From the NCBI GenBank assembly GCA_017506865.1, contig JAFCMP010000368.1, forward strand, positions 806,001 through 870,000: a stretch of DNA of 64,000 nucleotides, read 5' to 3'. The translations under genes were made by a program, and so were the position numbers. The notes beneath the pieces are model-generated. The model ran no database searches and was not told the DNA's origin. It was given only the letters and a program-made list of their open reading frames with translations. The stretch is from Tribonema minus (taxonomy: Eukaryota; Sar; Xanthophyceae; Tribonematales; Tribonemataceae). Positions 21,139-26,700 of this stretch are shown here, piece by piece; position 1 is the first letter of the stretch; the number at the start of each line of letters is the position of its first letter.

Positions 21139-21369
21139 CTGGGGCAGTCCCCTTAGCATTTGTACTTCAACGTGTACTTCCAGACGGGACGCAGAATCTG
21201 ACGTCCCCTGCGCAAACTCGCTTCCCACCACACAACTTCGGGGGCCTCTGAGCCTTTCGGGCGGCGGGGGCTGGGGGGAGAATCCAGGGGTGTGTGTTTT
21301 CGTCATCTGTGTGTAGCGCCGCCGCCGCCGCCGCAGCGCAAGCAACAGGCCCAGCAAGACTGCTGTTGA
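885..21369 (+). CDS. Membrane-anchored subtilisin-like serine protease (S8 family), 21 exons, 5' partial
   Basis: Joining 885-991, 2559-2698, 3230-3327, 3910-4045, 4416-4567, 5657-5812, 7605-7676, 8526-8603, 9378-9433, 9998-10072, 10671-10818, 12530-12578, 13437-13597, 14413-14495, 15108-15231, 16263-16417, 17098-17158, 17961-18082, 19174-19231, 20024-20083 and 21337-21369 keeps one frame through 707 residues to TGA. The subtilisin triad is visible: Asp81 (GMADSGVD), His132 (NGHGTHVAG) and Ser336 (GTSMATP), with oxyanion Asn235 in AAGN. Residues 424-596 match the C-terminal region of related S8 proteins (VTLVWTDPP, YPNG, NNVQK). A transmembrane segment spans about 618-637, followed by a basic tail with a CPECGVEC...H zinc-finger-like motif and a terminal Cys pair. 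It probably cleaves proteins on the luminal or extracellular side of a membrane. The true N-terminus is outside the window, and exons 12, 19 and 21 are the least certain. The last exon is convergent with the gene ending at 23077. Confidence 0.85.
992..2558 (+). repeat. Intron 1 of S8 gene: copies of both flanking exon ends
   Basis: After exon 1 come two copies of its 3' end with donor (about 1044-1111 and 1170-1205). Before exon 2 come copies of its 5' end with acceptor (about 2158-2213 and 2380-2441, the latter 93 bp from the real one, and a weaker one near 1881-1905). TTAGGG-type tracts at about 1308-1335, 1385-1401, 1830-1852 and 2453-2472 separate the copies. Confidence 0.7.
2559..2698 (+). 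CDS. S8 protease exon 2, catalytic Asp
   Basis: Acceptor CCCCCAG, donor G/GTGCGT. Encodes LEAQHRAILFNNRDADW... ending IGMADS; Asp81 is the catalytic aspartate of the D-(S/T)-G motif. Phase 2 in, phase 1 out, matching both neighbours. Confidence 0.85.
2699..3229 (+). repeat. Intron 2 of S8 gene: exon-end copies
   Basis: One copy of exon 2's 3' end (about 2774-2828, GCTGGCATCTTCGGCACCAG) and one of exon 3's 5' end with its CTGCCGCAGGCGTGGAT junction (about 2996-3045). Confidence 0.65.
3230..3327 (+). CDS. S8 protease exon 3
   Basis: CCGCAG acceptor, AAAG/GTGACA donor. Completes DSGVD and continues RRHCSFYDSDG, the typical stretch after the catalytic Asp in this S8 subgroup. Confidence 0.8.
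3328..3909 (+). repeat. Intron 3 of S8 gene: exon 3 donor-side copies
   Basis: Copies of exon 3's 3' half at about 3537-3600 and 3688-3750, each reading GTCAAGG(C)CAGCGCGTGG then CGCAGAAA(G)GTGACAGC. Both keep the donor. A weak copy of exon 4's start lies near 3820-3850. Confidence 0.7.
3910..4045 (+). CDS. S8 protease exon 4, catalytic His
   Basis: Acceptor TTGACAG, donor GAAG/GTATGT. Contains NGHGTHVAGTLVG; His132 is the catalytic histidine. Confidence 0.9.
4046..4415 (+). repeat. Intron 4 of S8 gene: exon 4 donor-side copy
   Basis: A copy of exon 4's 3' half at about 4227-4292, from GGGACGGCACGACAG to GGCGTTTGATGGTAAAT, with a changed donor. Confidence 0.65.
4416..4567 (+). CDS. S8 protease exon 5, GC donor
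   Basis: Acceptor CTCGCAG. Encodes KITVFDFGASDG... and HSNSWGTQSVQYQ; NSWG is a conserved S8 motif. The donor is CAG/GCAAGT, a GC-AG intron, and the downstream partial copies keep the same GC donor. Confidence 0.85.
4568..5656 (+). repeat. Intron 5 of S8 gene: GC-donor copies and exon 6 acceptor copies
   Basis: Copies of exon 5's 3' end at about 4606-4680, 4701-4745, 4771-4858 and 4903-4955; the two best keep ACCAGGCAAG, the GC donor. Copies of exon 6's start at about 5200-5255 and 5368-5423. A perfect-looking CCCTAA array lies at about 4976-5012, and TTAGGG variants at 5054-5090. Confidence 0.7.
5657..5812 (+). CDS. S8 protease exon 6, oxyanion Asn
   Basis: Acceptor GCGCAG, donor CTCAG/GTCAGG. 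Encodes QIDVEMDTYV..., then VIAAGNCGD; Asn235 is the oxyanion-hole residue. The donor runs directly into GGGTTAGGG tracts. Confidence 0.85.
5813..7604 (+). repeat. Intron 6 of S8 gene: exon 6 donor copies among TTAGGG tracts
   Basis: Copies of exon 6's 3' end at about 5891-5962, 6043-6111 and 6207-6260 (TCCCTCGACTGCGGTCCCGA). Each ends in CGGCTCAGGT or a variant and runs into GGGTTAGGG-like sequence. A separate intron duplication pairs about 7248-7310 with 7410-7465 (ACCTACCCAAGCTGTCGT). No other coding sequence is seen in 6500-7600. Confidence 0.6.
7605..7676 (+). CDS. S8 protease exon 7
   Basis: TTTGCAG acceptor, ACG/GTCAGT donor. Encodes AKNVVAVGASYNYP..., the conserved stretch after the oxyanion Asn in subtilases. 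Phase 0 at both ends. Confidence 0.85.
7677..8525 (+). repeat. Intron 7 of S8 gene: exon 7 donor and exon 8 acceptor copies
   Basis: Exon 7 3' copy at about 7727-7790 (GCGAGCTACAACTACTTCAA). Exon 8 5' copies at about 8138-8172, 8244-8268 and 8338-8362 around (A/G)CAGATCG.TTTCTTCAG. The intervening GAGAGCTGCCTTGAGAGCAG unit recurs every 90-100 bp. Confidence 0.6.
8526..8603 (+). CDS. S8 protease exon 8
   Basis: ATGCAG acceptor, CTG/GTGAGT donor. Encodes IAFFSARGPTVDGRIKPDVV followed by GPGYSL, the FSSRGP...KPD(I/V)..PG block that precedes the catalytic Ser in subtilases. Confidence 0.9.
8604..9377 (+). repeat. Intron 8 of S8 gene: exon 8 donor and exon 9 acceptor copies
   Basis: Exon 8 3' copies at about 8760-8792 and 8943-8975 (GGCTACTCCCTGGTGAGT). 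Exon 9 5' copies at about 9174-9203 and 9273-9303 (CGCAGACGTCCGCAAGCGCC). Confidence 0.7.
9378..9433 (+). CDS. S8 protease exon 9
   Basis: GCGCAG acceptor, TCCAG/GTGCGC donor. Encodes TSASANTPGGGPSCASAS, a short linker before the GTSMATP block. Phase 2 out. Confidence 0.7.
9434..9997 (+). repeat. Intron 9 of S8 gene
   Basis: A decayed copy of exon 10's start lies at about 9793-9830 (CCGCAGGCAGGGACCATCAA). CTTGAAGTA motifs cluster at about 9450-9610. Nothing else coding is seen. Confidence 0.5.
9998..10072 (+). CDS. S8 protease exon 10, catalytic Ser
   Basis: ATTGCAG acceptor, TG/GTGAGA donor. Encodes QGTSMATPVVAASAALVRQY; Ser336 is the nucleophile. Followed by four partial copies that lack or corrupt the Ser block. 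Confidence 0.9.
10073..10670 (+). repeat. Intron 10 of S8 gene: four donor-side copies of the catalytic-Ser exon
   Basis: Copies at about 10170-10220, 10278-10335, 10397-10443 and 10530-10582 carry GCGAGCGCGGCGCTGGTCAG-like sequence, then the end of exon 10 and a GTGAGAAA or similar donor. None keeps the GTSMATP codons. Confidence 0.8.
10671..10818 (+). CDS. S8 protease exon 11
   Basis: TGTGCAG acceptor, GAG/GTGAGC donor. Encodes YNSGGQAADEENFGFLPSAA then LLKAVLVNSAH; the last is the conserved helix after the Ser block (LLKA.L.N.A). Confidence 0.85.
10819..12529 (+). repeat. Intron 11 of S8 gene: exon 11 donor-side copies
   Basis: Copies of exon 11's 3' end at about 10892-10985, 11077-11170, 11265-11315 and 11398-11480 (GTGCTCGTCAACTCCGCGCA). 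The first is nearly identical to the exon for about 90 bp. From 11550 to 12500 there are weaker intron-internal repeats (AGCAGATGCCATCGC at 12046 and 12186). Confidence 0.75.
12530..12578 (+). CDS. S8 protease exon 12 (probable)
   Basis: GCGCAG acceptor, TACG/GTGAGA donor. Encodes RALSGDVAQAFGIGSY. An exon of length 1 mod 3 is required here to keep phase between exons 11 and 13, and this 49-bp exon fits. Little family conservation. Confidence 0.5.
12579..13436 (+). repeat. Intron 12 of S8 gene: exon 13 acceptor-side copies
   Basis: Copies of exon 13's start at about 13074-13150 and 13275-13367. The second covers about 90 bp, through CTGCTCAACATGG, before diverging into TTAGGGCTAG. Positions 12600-13050 show no coding sequence. 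Confidence 0.7.
13437..13597 (+). CDS. S8 protease exon 13
   Basis: TGTGCAG acceptor, GTG/GTGAGC donor. Encodes ...KAQGHGRILLNM... and GLFFKDWQQIAEGQV, matching the 'G.GR..L' and 'I..G' blocks that follow the peptidase domain in this subgroup. Confidence 0.75.
13598..14412 (+). repeat. Intron 13 of S8 gene: exon 13 donor-side copies
   Basis: Five decayed copies of GACTGGCAGCAGAT...GCCAAGTGGTGAG at about 13700-13735, 13797-13848, 13885-13935, 13990-14028 and 14072-14125. Confidence 0.7.
14413..14495 (+). CDS. S8 protease exon 14
   Basis: CTGCAG acceptor, AAG/GTAACT donor. Encodes VEYNVTTVPTAV... and SVTLVWTDPP, the signature of the beta-sandwich region after the peptidase domain. Confidence 0.8.
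14496..15107 (+). repeat. Intron 14 of S8 gene
   Basis: Holds a CCCTAA array at about 14622-14650 and ATGCATACATG-rich sequence at 14940-14990. No clear exon copies are seen. Confidence 0.5.
15108..15231 (+). CDS. S8 protease exon 15
   Basis: GCGCAG acceptor, AAAG/GTGAGG donor. Encodes APGAAKPVLHTLGVRVREQG then STVWTYPNGLAQADDVNNVQ, matching the YPNG...D..NN.. block of the C-terminal region. Confidence 0.8.
15232..16262 (+). repeat. Intron 15 of S8 gene: exon 15 donor and exon 16 acceptor copies
   Basis: Exon 15 3' copies at about 15320-15388 and 15512-15575 (CGTATCCCAACGGTCTC, GTGCA(A)AAGGT). Exon 16 5' copies at about 15858-15905 and 16012-16055 (GTCCACCAAGCAGGGCACGA). Confidence 0.7.
16263..16417 (+). 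CDS. S8 protease exon 16
   Basis: C-rich tract then CAG acceptor, GAGG/GTGAGA donor. Encodes VVLPSTKQGTMYIIEVSAPV ... QYYALAAAGEF, then a proline stretch that probably links the folded region to the membrane stalk. Confidence 0.8.
16418..17097 (+). repeat. Intron 16 of S8 gene: exon 16 donor copy plus dispersed repeat
   Basis: A copy of exon 16's 3' end at about 16497-16540 (GTTCATCGTCACCAACGACC), then dispersed repeat A at 16592-16777, which is annotated separately. Confidence 0.65.
16592..16777 (+). mobile_element. Dispersed repeat A, copy 1
   Basis: Starts TCTCGCTCAGGGCGCGA, continues through AGATGAATGGCATCTAACTT, and ends in a 14-C run. About 185 bp, nearly identical to copies at 21839-22021 and 28359-28470. 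No ORF and no clear terminal inverted repeats. A short non-autonomous element or retroposon; class unknown. Confidence 0.6.
17098..17158 (+). CDS. S8 protease exon 17
   Basis: CTGCAG acceptor, CAG/GTAAGA donor. Encodes ANDNLSNLFTETTGIKMTWQ, a short extracellular stalk just before the transmembrane exon. In phase with both neighbours. Confidence 0.65.
17159..17960 (+). repeat. Intron 17 of S8 gene: three acceptor-side copies of the transmembrane exon
   Basis: Copies at about 17612-17650, 17724-17762 and 17835-17875 carry CACAGGTGGCGCTGTACATA or close variants, spaced about 110 bp. The real exon at 17961 is the last of the series. Confidence 0.8.
17961..18082 (+). CDS. S8 protease exon 18, transmembrane segment
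   Basis: GCACAG acceptor, CAGAG/GTGCGT donor. Encodes VALYIALGVAACCLLSCLC, a hydrophobic span with Cys residues, then a basic stop-transfer stretch (RGKGLRPQR). Three copies of its start precede it. Confidence 0.75.
18083..19173 (+). repeat. Intron 18 of S8 gene: direct and inverted copies of exon 18 end
   Basis: A direct copy of exon 18's 3' end at about 18208-18262 (CAAGCCGCGGCAAGGGGCTG) and an inverted, decayed copy at about 18508-18560. A second inverted repeat pairs about 18653-18700 with 18766-18798 around (ATGGGT)4. CCCTAA tracts precede exon 19. Confidence 0.6.
19174..19231 (+). CDS. S8 protease exon 19 (cytosolic tail)
   Basis: Acceptor TTACAG follows CCCTAA tracts; donor GAG/GTGGGT. 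Encodes RRATTARASHPPAVAADME. Supported by phase and by the downstream copies of its 3' end. Confidence 0.55.
19232..20023 (+). repeat. Intron 19 of S8 gene: exon 19 donor-side copies
   Basis: Four decayed copies of GTCGCT....GAGGTGGGTGATGCACCT at about 19322-19365, 19428-19465, 19525-19562 and 19638-19672, spaced about 100 bp. Followed by dispersed repeat B. Confidence 0.65.
19836..19953 (+). mobile_element. Dispersed repeat B, copy 1
   Basis: GACTCGTGGCCAATTGC... through TTATTGGTGGAAGGCACT to CTTGTCACCTAG and CGATCTTTTGATTCGTTT. Shared with 47143-47259 and, for its end only, 54541-54590. About 115 bp, non-coding, class unknown. Confidence 0.55.
20024..20083 (+). CDS. S8 protease exon 20, zinc-finger-like motif
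   Basis: CTCGCAG acceptor, CAG/GTGAGT donor. Encodes KCPECGVECSDVVKLVEHVQ, spacing CxxCx3C...H, like the first half of a UBZ or C2H2 finger. Its copies lie downstream. Confidence 0.65.
20084..21336 (+). repeat. Intron 20 of S8 gene: exon 20 donor copies and poly-G tracts
   Basis: Copies of exon 20's 3' end at about 20190-20240 (GACGTGGTCAAGCTGGTCGA) and, weakly, 20330-20365. Two long G tracts lie at 20893-20934 (interrupted) and 21107-21136 (30 G). A duplication of CGCATGGCA(T/A)TT-type sequence lies at 20370-20530. Confidence 0.6.
20893..21136 (+). repeat. Two poly-G tracts
   Basis: G-only runs interrupted by two A residues at 20893-20934, and an uninterrupted 30-G run at 21107-21136. They could form G-quadruplexes. 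The apparent poly-proline and poly-glycine ORFs here are translations of these tracts. Confidence 0.8.
21337..21369 (+). CDS. S8 protease terminal exon 21
   Basis: CCGCAG acceptor in phase with exon 20. Encodes RKQQAQQDCC then TGA. A TGTAA motif, a typical green-algal polyadenylation signal, lies at 21412-21416. The assignment rests on phase and the nearby stop only. Confidence 0.4.
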   Translation, partial: RKQQAQQDCC

Positions 21370-21411
21370 GGCCTGGTGCTTGCTGTTGCGGGTGGTGGCG
21401 TGCGGCGTGCG

Positions 21412-21416
21412 TGTAA
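21412..21416 (+). terminator. Possible TGTAA polyadenylation signal of the S8 gene
   Basis: TGTAA lies 43 bases past the proposed TGA. It is the usual signal in green algae, but five bases recur by chance and the 3' UTR would be short. Confidence 0.25.
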
Positions 21417-21838
21417 ACTGCAAGTCTACTACTTCAAGTAGGTGGCCCCGTGAGCGCCGGCGCCGCTTTGGCGGCCCGAGCGCCTCTTGAGTCCTTTCCT
21501 ATTCCCAGCTGATTATACCCTTCCATCTACATGCACACGGCTTTAGTTCCTCTCACTGCGCGTTGCAGCTTCTGCGCTCTGCCTCTCGCGTGTTCGTACT
21601 GTTCCCATGTGCCCATTGCCCATTGGTATGGCTTGTTGTCAGAAAGGTCAAGCGTTTGGTGAAGAGTCAGAAGGCGCAGGATTGTGCCTGCAGTTGACTG
21701 GCTGCCATTGAAGGCGCAATTATTGGCACCCCACATTGAGTGGGTACCACAACGTACTGCATATAGTCACAGAGACACGGACATTGCAGCAGTGGCGCAC
21801 CGCTTGCATGCGCGTAGCGCCGGCTGTACTTTGTTGTT

Positions 21839-22021
21839 AATTCTCGCTCAGGGCGCGACAAAGCCCAGATGAATGGCATCTAACTTGAAGCTTGCTGTAT
21901 GGAACTACATGTCGTATGACAGTCTGAAAGCGTCTCAACGACAACCACTCAAACGCCGCCGCCCCCAAATGGTATTCGGGATCCTCCCCTACTTCCTCCA
22001 TGTGTGCCCCCCCCCCCCCCT
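21839..22021 (+). mobile_element. Dispersed repeat A, copy 2
   Basis: Same orientation and ends as copy 1, including the terminal C run at about 22007-22020. Shares a few extra 5' bases (TTAATTCTCGCTCA) with copy 3. Lies between the S8 gene and the convergent unknown gene. Confidence 0.6.
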
Positions 22022-23076
22022 GGATTCTGCCAAGTGTGTCGTGACAAGGCCAGAGTACGCCATGTGGAGCCTGCTGTACTTGTCGCACTATGAACATGCA
22101 GTGAAGTCCTAATTCAGGTCTCCTAAAGCAGACTGCCACGCACTCTAGCAAACTACGTCTTTGAGCTATCTACCATCAGCACAATTCAATATGACGGGGC
22201 TTGTACGCATCTGAAGTGCTTTGGACATGCAGCACTTTTCAAATGCGCAGGTGTAGACGTACGAATTTCGCTGCTGCACGACATCAGAGTTCTACCTTGC
22301 ATTGTAAAATGGCCAATGAAGCACACCGTTGCAGCGGAAGCACCCGGATCAGGCTTCGCCTGTACGACCTCAGGAGTGTTCTGAGTTGCCATGTAGGCCA
22401 ATGAAGCACATCATTGCAGCGGCAGCCGCTAGCTCAGGTTTTGCCTGATTGAGAGTGCGGGGAACTCAAATGGCTCGTAAAGGCCACAGTTCGCTGCTGT
22501 GTGTGACATGCTCTGACAGACAAAATAGACCAACTACCGAGTAGCACTGGTATGGGAAGAGCATGCGGCTTGCAGGATGCGAAACAACATACTTGATCTC
22601 ACGGCAACGCAATTTTAGGGTTGAACTTGGGCTAATAACCCGAACTACTGTGCCATGCGATGATGCGACTAAGCTGGATACTGCAAACGCGCGCAACAAC
22701 TGCACACACAGCGGGATGCGCGCACGCGCAAATGGACCCGGTGCATTGACACCAAGAAAAAAATGCAGCGGCCTGTTTCATTCGATTATGGAAACTGAGA
22801 CACTGTCATTGCGCGGTGTCTGTGCCCCCGTCTTATTGGCCAGCCGATCAGTGCCCACAGCAGTGCTCAGCAGTGTGACAATACATAGGATCGGTGCAGG
22901 GCGTTTGCAGAGCCAAAGCTCCGCCGCGTATGGAGGAACGCTGTTGACAGAGCCCTTGCGTAAGCCGTTGCTGGCGCAGCGCATCAGCAGCTGGCACACC
23001 AACGCGCGCGCAAGCACGGTGCTGTACTCTCCAACACGAAACCTATCTCAACAAGGCAGGGGGCCGTACCTGGCTC

Positions 23077-23752
23077 TCACTGCCTGATGTATTTTACGGT
23101 GGCATGCTGCTGCCATGCGCTGCTGCTGCCAAGGGTATGGTCTGCTGCGTGCAACCATACATACCCCTGGTGCTGCTTCCAAGGGATGTAGAGCTGGCTG
23201 GCACATGTCTTCCTGGGGACGGCCAACAGCAGTTTGAAACTGCTCGCAATGCTTAGACGTATATGCAGCGCACTGCGCACGTGACGCAGCCGCCGCGGCA
23301 GCATCTGCTGCCGATGAAACAACTTGAACACTGTGCCCGCGCCCACTATATCGCACGGTTTGTGCGCGCTGCGTGACCCGCTTCCGCTGCCGCCGCGGAA
23401 ACGGCGCAGCAACCGCTCTGATCCGCGCATCCTCTCGCGCCTGCTGCGAAGCACAACGTGCACCGCGAGCGCTGCGTGCATGCCCATGTAACCTCTCTGC
23501 CAGAAGCAGGGCTTGCAGGGAAACTTGCGACTGCAGGCGTGGTCGCGTGTGTAAGATGCATCACGCGTGCTGCGTGCGTTCACGCGTGTGCCTCGGCACT
23601 TTGCTGTTGAGCACTGCCTGGCCGCTGCTGCCACTGCTGCCGCTGCTGCCGCTGCCGCCGCCGCTGCTGCTGTCATTGCCGTCGAGCATACCCGACGCCT
23701 GAGTGGCAGGGGCAGCTGCGTGGCTTCGGCGCTTGCGTCGCCGTGCCAGTAG
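23077..23752 (-). CDS. Unknown gene, possible terminal exon
   Basis: TTCAG acceptor at 23753 in phase with exon 7, open for 225 codons to a stop, including a poly-Ala run. Read one frame over, the same exon gives a shorter basic/Ser-Gly tail (LLARRRKRRSHAAAP, then SSG repeats) that looks more natural but would need a different upstream phase. Either way unproven. Confidence 0.3.
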
Positions 23753-26700
23753 CTGAAGGAATGCCGACCTGCTCAGGATTATGGCAAGGGTTAAATTTAC
23801 GGAGGGTGTGAAGCAGATTAGAGTTAGGCAGATTAAAATTAGGGTTAAAGTGTGACAGCGCAGTGTAGGTATATATGTAGGGTGCCGGCTGGAACCGATG
23901 ACATTTTTGTTGGGTGCTTCACAACAGCTGGATCCTGGCCATGCGGTGACAACTGAGAGTTGCCAATTCAGAAGGTCAGGGGATGCTGACAGCGAAATAG
24001 AGAGCTGGTGCTCTAGTAGTTCATTTACTTCCGCTAGAGGAACAGAAACCCTTGACTAGTACAACAACAGCGCCGAGGGACGAGTCAAGTGCTTGAGACG
24101 AGAGCATGAAGACGTGGGGATCACCGCGCAGAATTAGGGTTAGGACTAGGGTAAACCCTAATCCTAACCCGCACCTACCCTAAGTACTGTACATCAGATG
24201 CACCACATTTGTGCCTGAACCTTACCCTAAGATGCATGACCCCCGTAGCAAAGGGTGACGCATAGCAACGTGCTATGTACAAGCAGTATATATAGGAGCT
24301 TTGTACATCAGAGAGTGCCCTAACCCTGTACCCTAAGATGCATTACATACCTGCGTAGCAAACGCTGGTGCCCAACGAACACGCTACAAGCAGTACATAT
24401 TAGCTTTGTACATGCCCTTACATGAGATTGTGCCGTTACCCTTACCCTAAGATGCGTTACATCCCCGCGTAGCAATGGGTGATTAAGCGACAATAGGGCC
24501 AGGGTTGGGGTTCCTGACGCTAGTTGTGTACTTCAACATCAGATGCTGATCTACTTCAACATCAGATGCTGATCTCTGTACATCAGATGCGCCACCTGCG
24601 AAACAGCCAATATTGCTCTTACCCTAATCCTGAGATGCGTTACATACCTGCGTAGTAAAGGGTGATGCCCAACAAACACGCCCGCTTCCGGAACATAGGC
24701 CTCTGTCACTCCTGTCAGGTGGTCAAAGTCGGGTTCTCGGCTGACGACCACAACCTGCGTCTCATAGCGGCCCCACGCATGAATGAATGATTCATGTTTC
24801 ATGCACACGTCATTTTCATGAACACACCAGCTTTAGAAACGTACGCTTTAGTCACCTCTGTTTGGTGGTCAAAGTCGGGTTCTCGGCCGACCACCACGAC
24901 CTGCAGTTCATAGTGGCCACGCGCATGAATGAATGAATTCATGTTTCATGAACACGTCAGGTTCACAGACGTACGCCTCCATCAAGCCTGTCAGGTGGAC
25001 AATGTTGAGTTCTCGGCTCATGACCACAACCTGCAGTTCTTGGCGGCCATGCACATGAATCAATGAATCATGGTTCATAAATACTTCATTTTCATGAACA
25101 CACCATTTTCAAGCACCTGAGTGACGACTACGATCTGCAGTTTCATGGCAGCCGCGACCTGGTTGAATGAGCACATGACTCACTAAAGTTCACAGCAAGC
25201 CACGAAAATGAATAAATGGATGCATGAATGAACGAGTGAAAGATTCATGAAGAGAGCACGCGTGGCCGCAGCTTTCCGTGACCATTTTGCTCAAACTGCA
25301 TCTGGATGAGTGAAAGCGCAGCATCATGCGGCGAAGTGCTTGCACCAGCGCGGTTACTTCAATTGAAGTTTACCATGCATCTGACAGCCTGATTGAAGAA
25401 GTGTCATATCCTCCGAGTTCTGCGGCTGCAAAGACAGCGAAGCACGACAAAACAAGCGGAAACTTCAACACGTTCTGGAACTACTCCATGTTGTAACCAT
25501 AGCTACTTCAACATCATACCTCAACATCATACTTCGACTTACCTCGCAGTGCATGCCTTCCCGTATGGCGCGGTAGGCGGGGACCTTGGGCACCTAGGGT
25601 ACAGCAAAGACGCCACAACTGCATTAATAAGGACATCCTACAGTACAGCAAAGACGCAACCACCACATCCGACGTGCATCGTTGTAAATTGACTGTCAAT
25701 GTATACAGCGGCGGTAATAGGGAACGTGCATACATACGCCACAACAGCATTAACGAGGGCATTGCATGTCTATGCGGGAACAGCCTGGAGTACAGCGTAA
25801 CGAGAGCATCCAAAGTATAGAGTAAAACTACACTTCGAAGTACAGCAGAAGGCATCACAACAGCATCACTTCATCGGGACATCCAATGCGTAGGGCTTCA
25901 CATCAATGATGCGTGTATACATAGCAGCACAAACAGGGTGCAAGCACACGTACGTGAAGCAACGGCGCAAAATTTTGATCAAGTTAAGCAGAAACGCGAC
26001 AGTGCCGGCTGACTGACTGGTGGTGCCGTGTCCCGTGTGCCGTGTCTACAAGACTTGGCCTCGTGTAATCTAGCAGCATGTGCATGGCTTGCTGGTTCCC
26101 CTGGTTTTGGGCCCCAATTTTGTAACCAAATTGCCGAAACGTTTGACATATCCGTGAGGGCATCCAATGTACAGGGCTATACATCAATGACGTGTGTGTA
26201 CATGGCGGCACGGACAGGGTGCAATTGACATTGAAGTTAGGATGCTCGCCTCAGACAGCAGCTCCCTGTCTTTGGCATCACGCACCGGCATCTCAAGGTA
26301 GACGTGATGCCTGATTGAAGTTGAACGTAAAGTAAAAATGGAAGCTAGCACAGTTGTGGTGTCGAAGGTCTTTCATTACTTGAACTTGTTGTATGAAAGT
26401 TGACACATTGAGGTTGTGATGCTCACCTCAAACAGCAGCTCCCTGTCCTTGGCATCGCGCACGAGCATCTCAAAGTGCACGTGATGGCTGATTGAAGTTG
26501 AATGTGAAGTACAAAAGGAAGCTAGCACAGTTGTGGTACCGAAAGTCCGTCATGACTTGGACTTGTGCGCGACAGTTGACATTGAAGTTAAGATGCTCAC
26601 CTCAAACAGCAGCTCCCTGTCCTTGGCATCGCGCACGAGCATCTCAAAGTGCACGTGATGGCTGAGCGCATTGGGCGCCAGAACTTCGCGCGTGCGCACC

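Larger units (their letters stand above)
21370..23076. other. Intergenic region between convergent genes
   Basis: Contains dispersed repeat A copy 2 and a duplicated block at about 22305-22355 and 22397-22440 (CCAATGAAGCACA(C/T)C.TTGCAGCGG). A + strand ORF at 22563-23087 shows no recognisable domain and faces the proposed 3' end of the unknown gene. No convincing gene is seen. Confidence 0.45.

Noticed and set aside
20692..21423. Long - strand ORF with poly-proline blocks
   Set aside because: The prolines are translations of the poly-G tracts in intron 20 of the protease gene; no domain is present.
22563..23087. 174-codon + strand ORF
   Set aside because: No recognisable motif, no splice or copy footprint, and it faces the proposed 3' end of the opposite gene.
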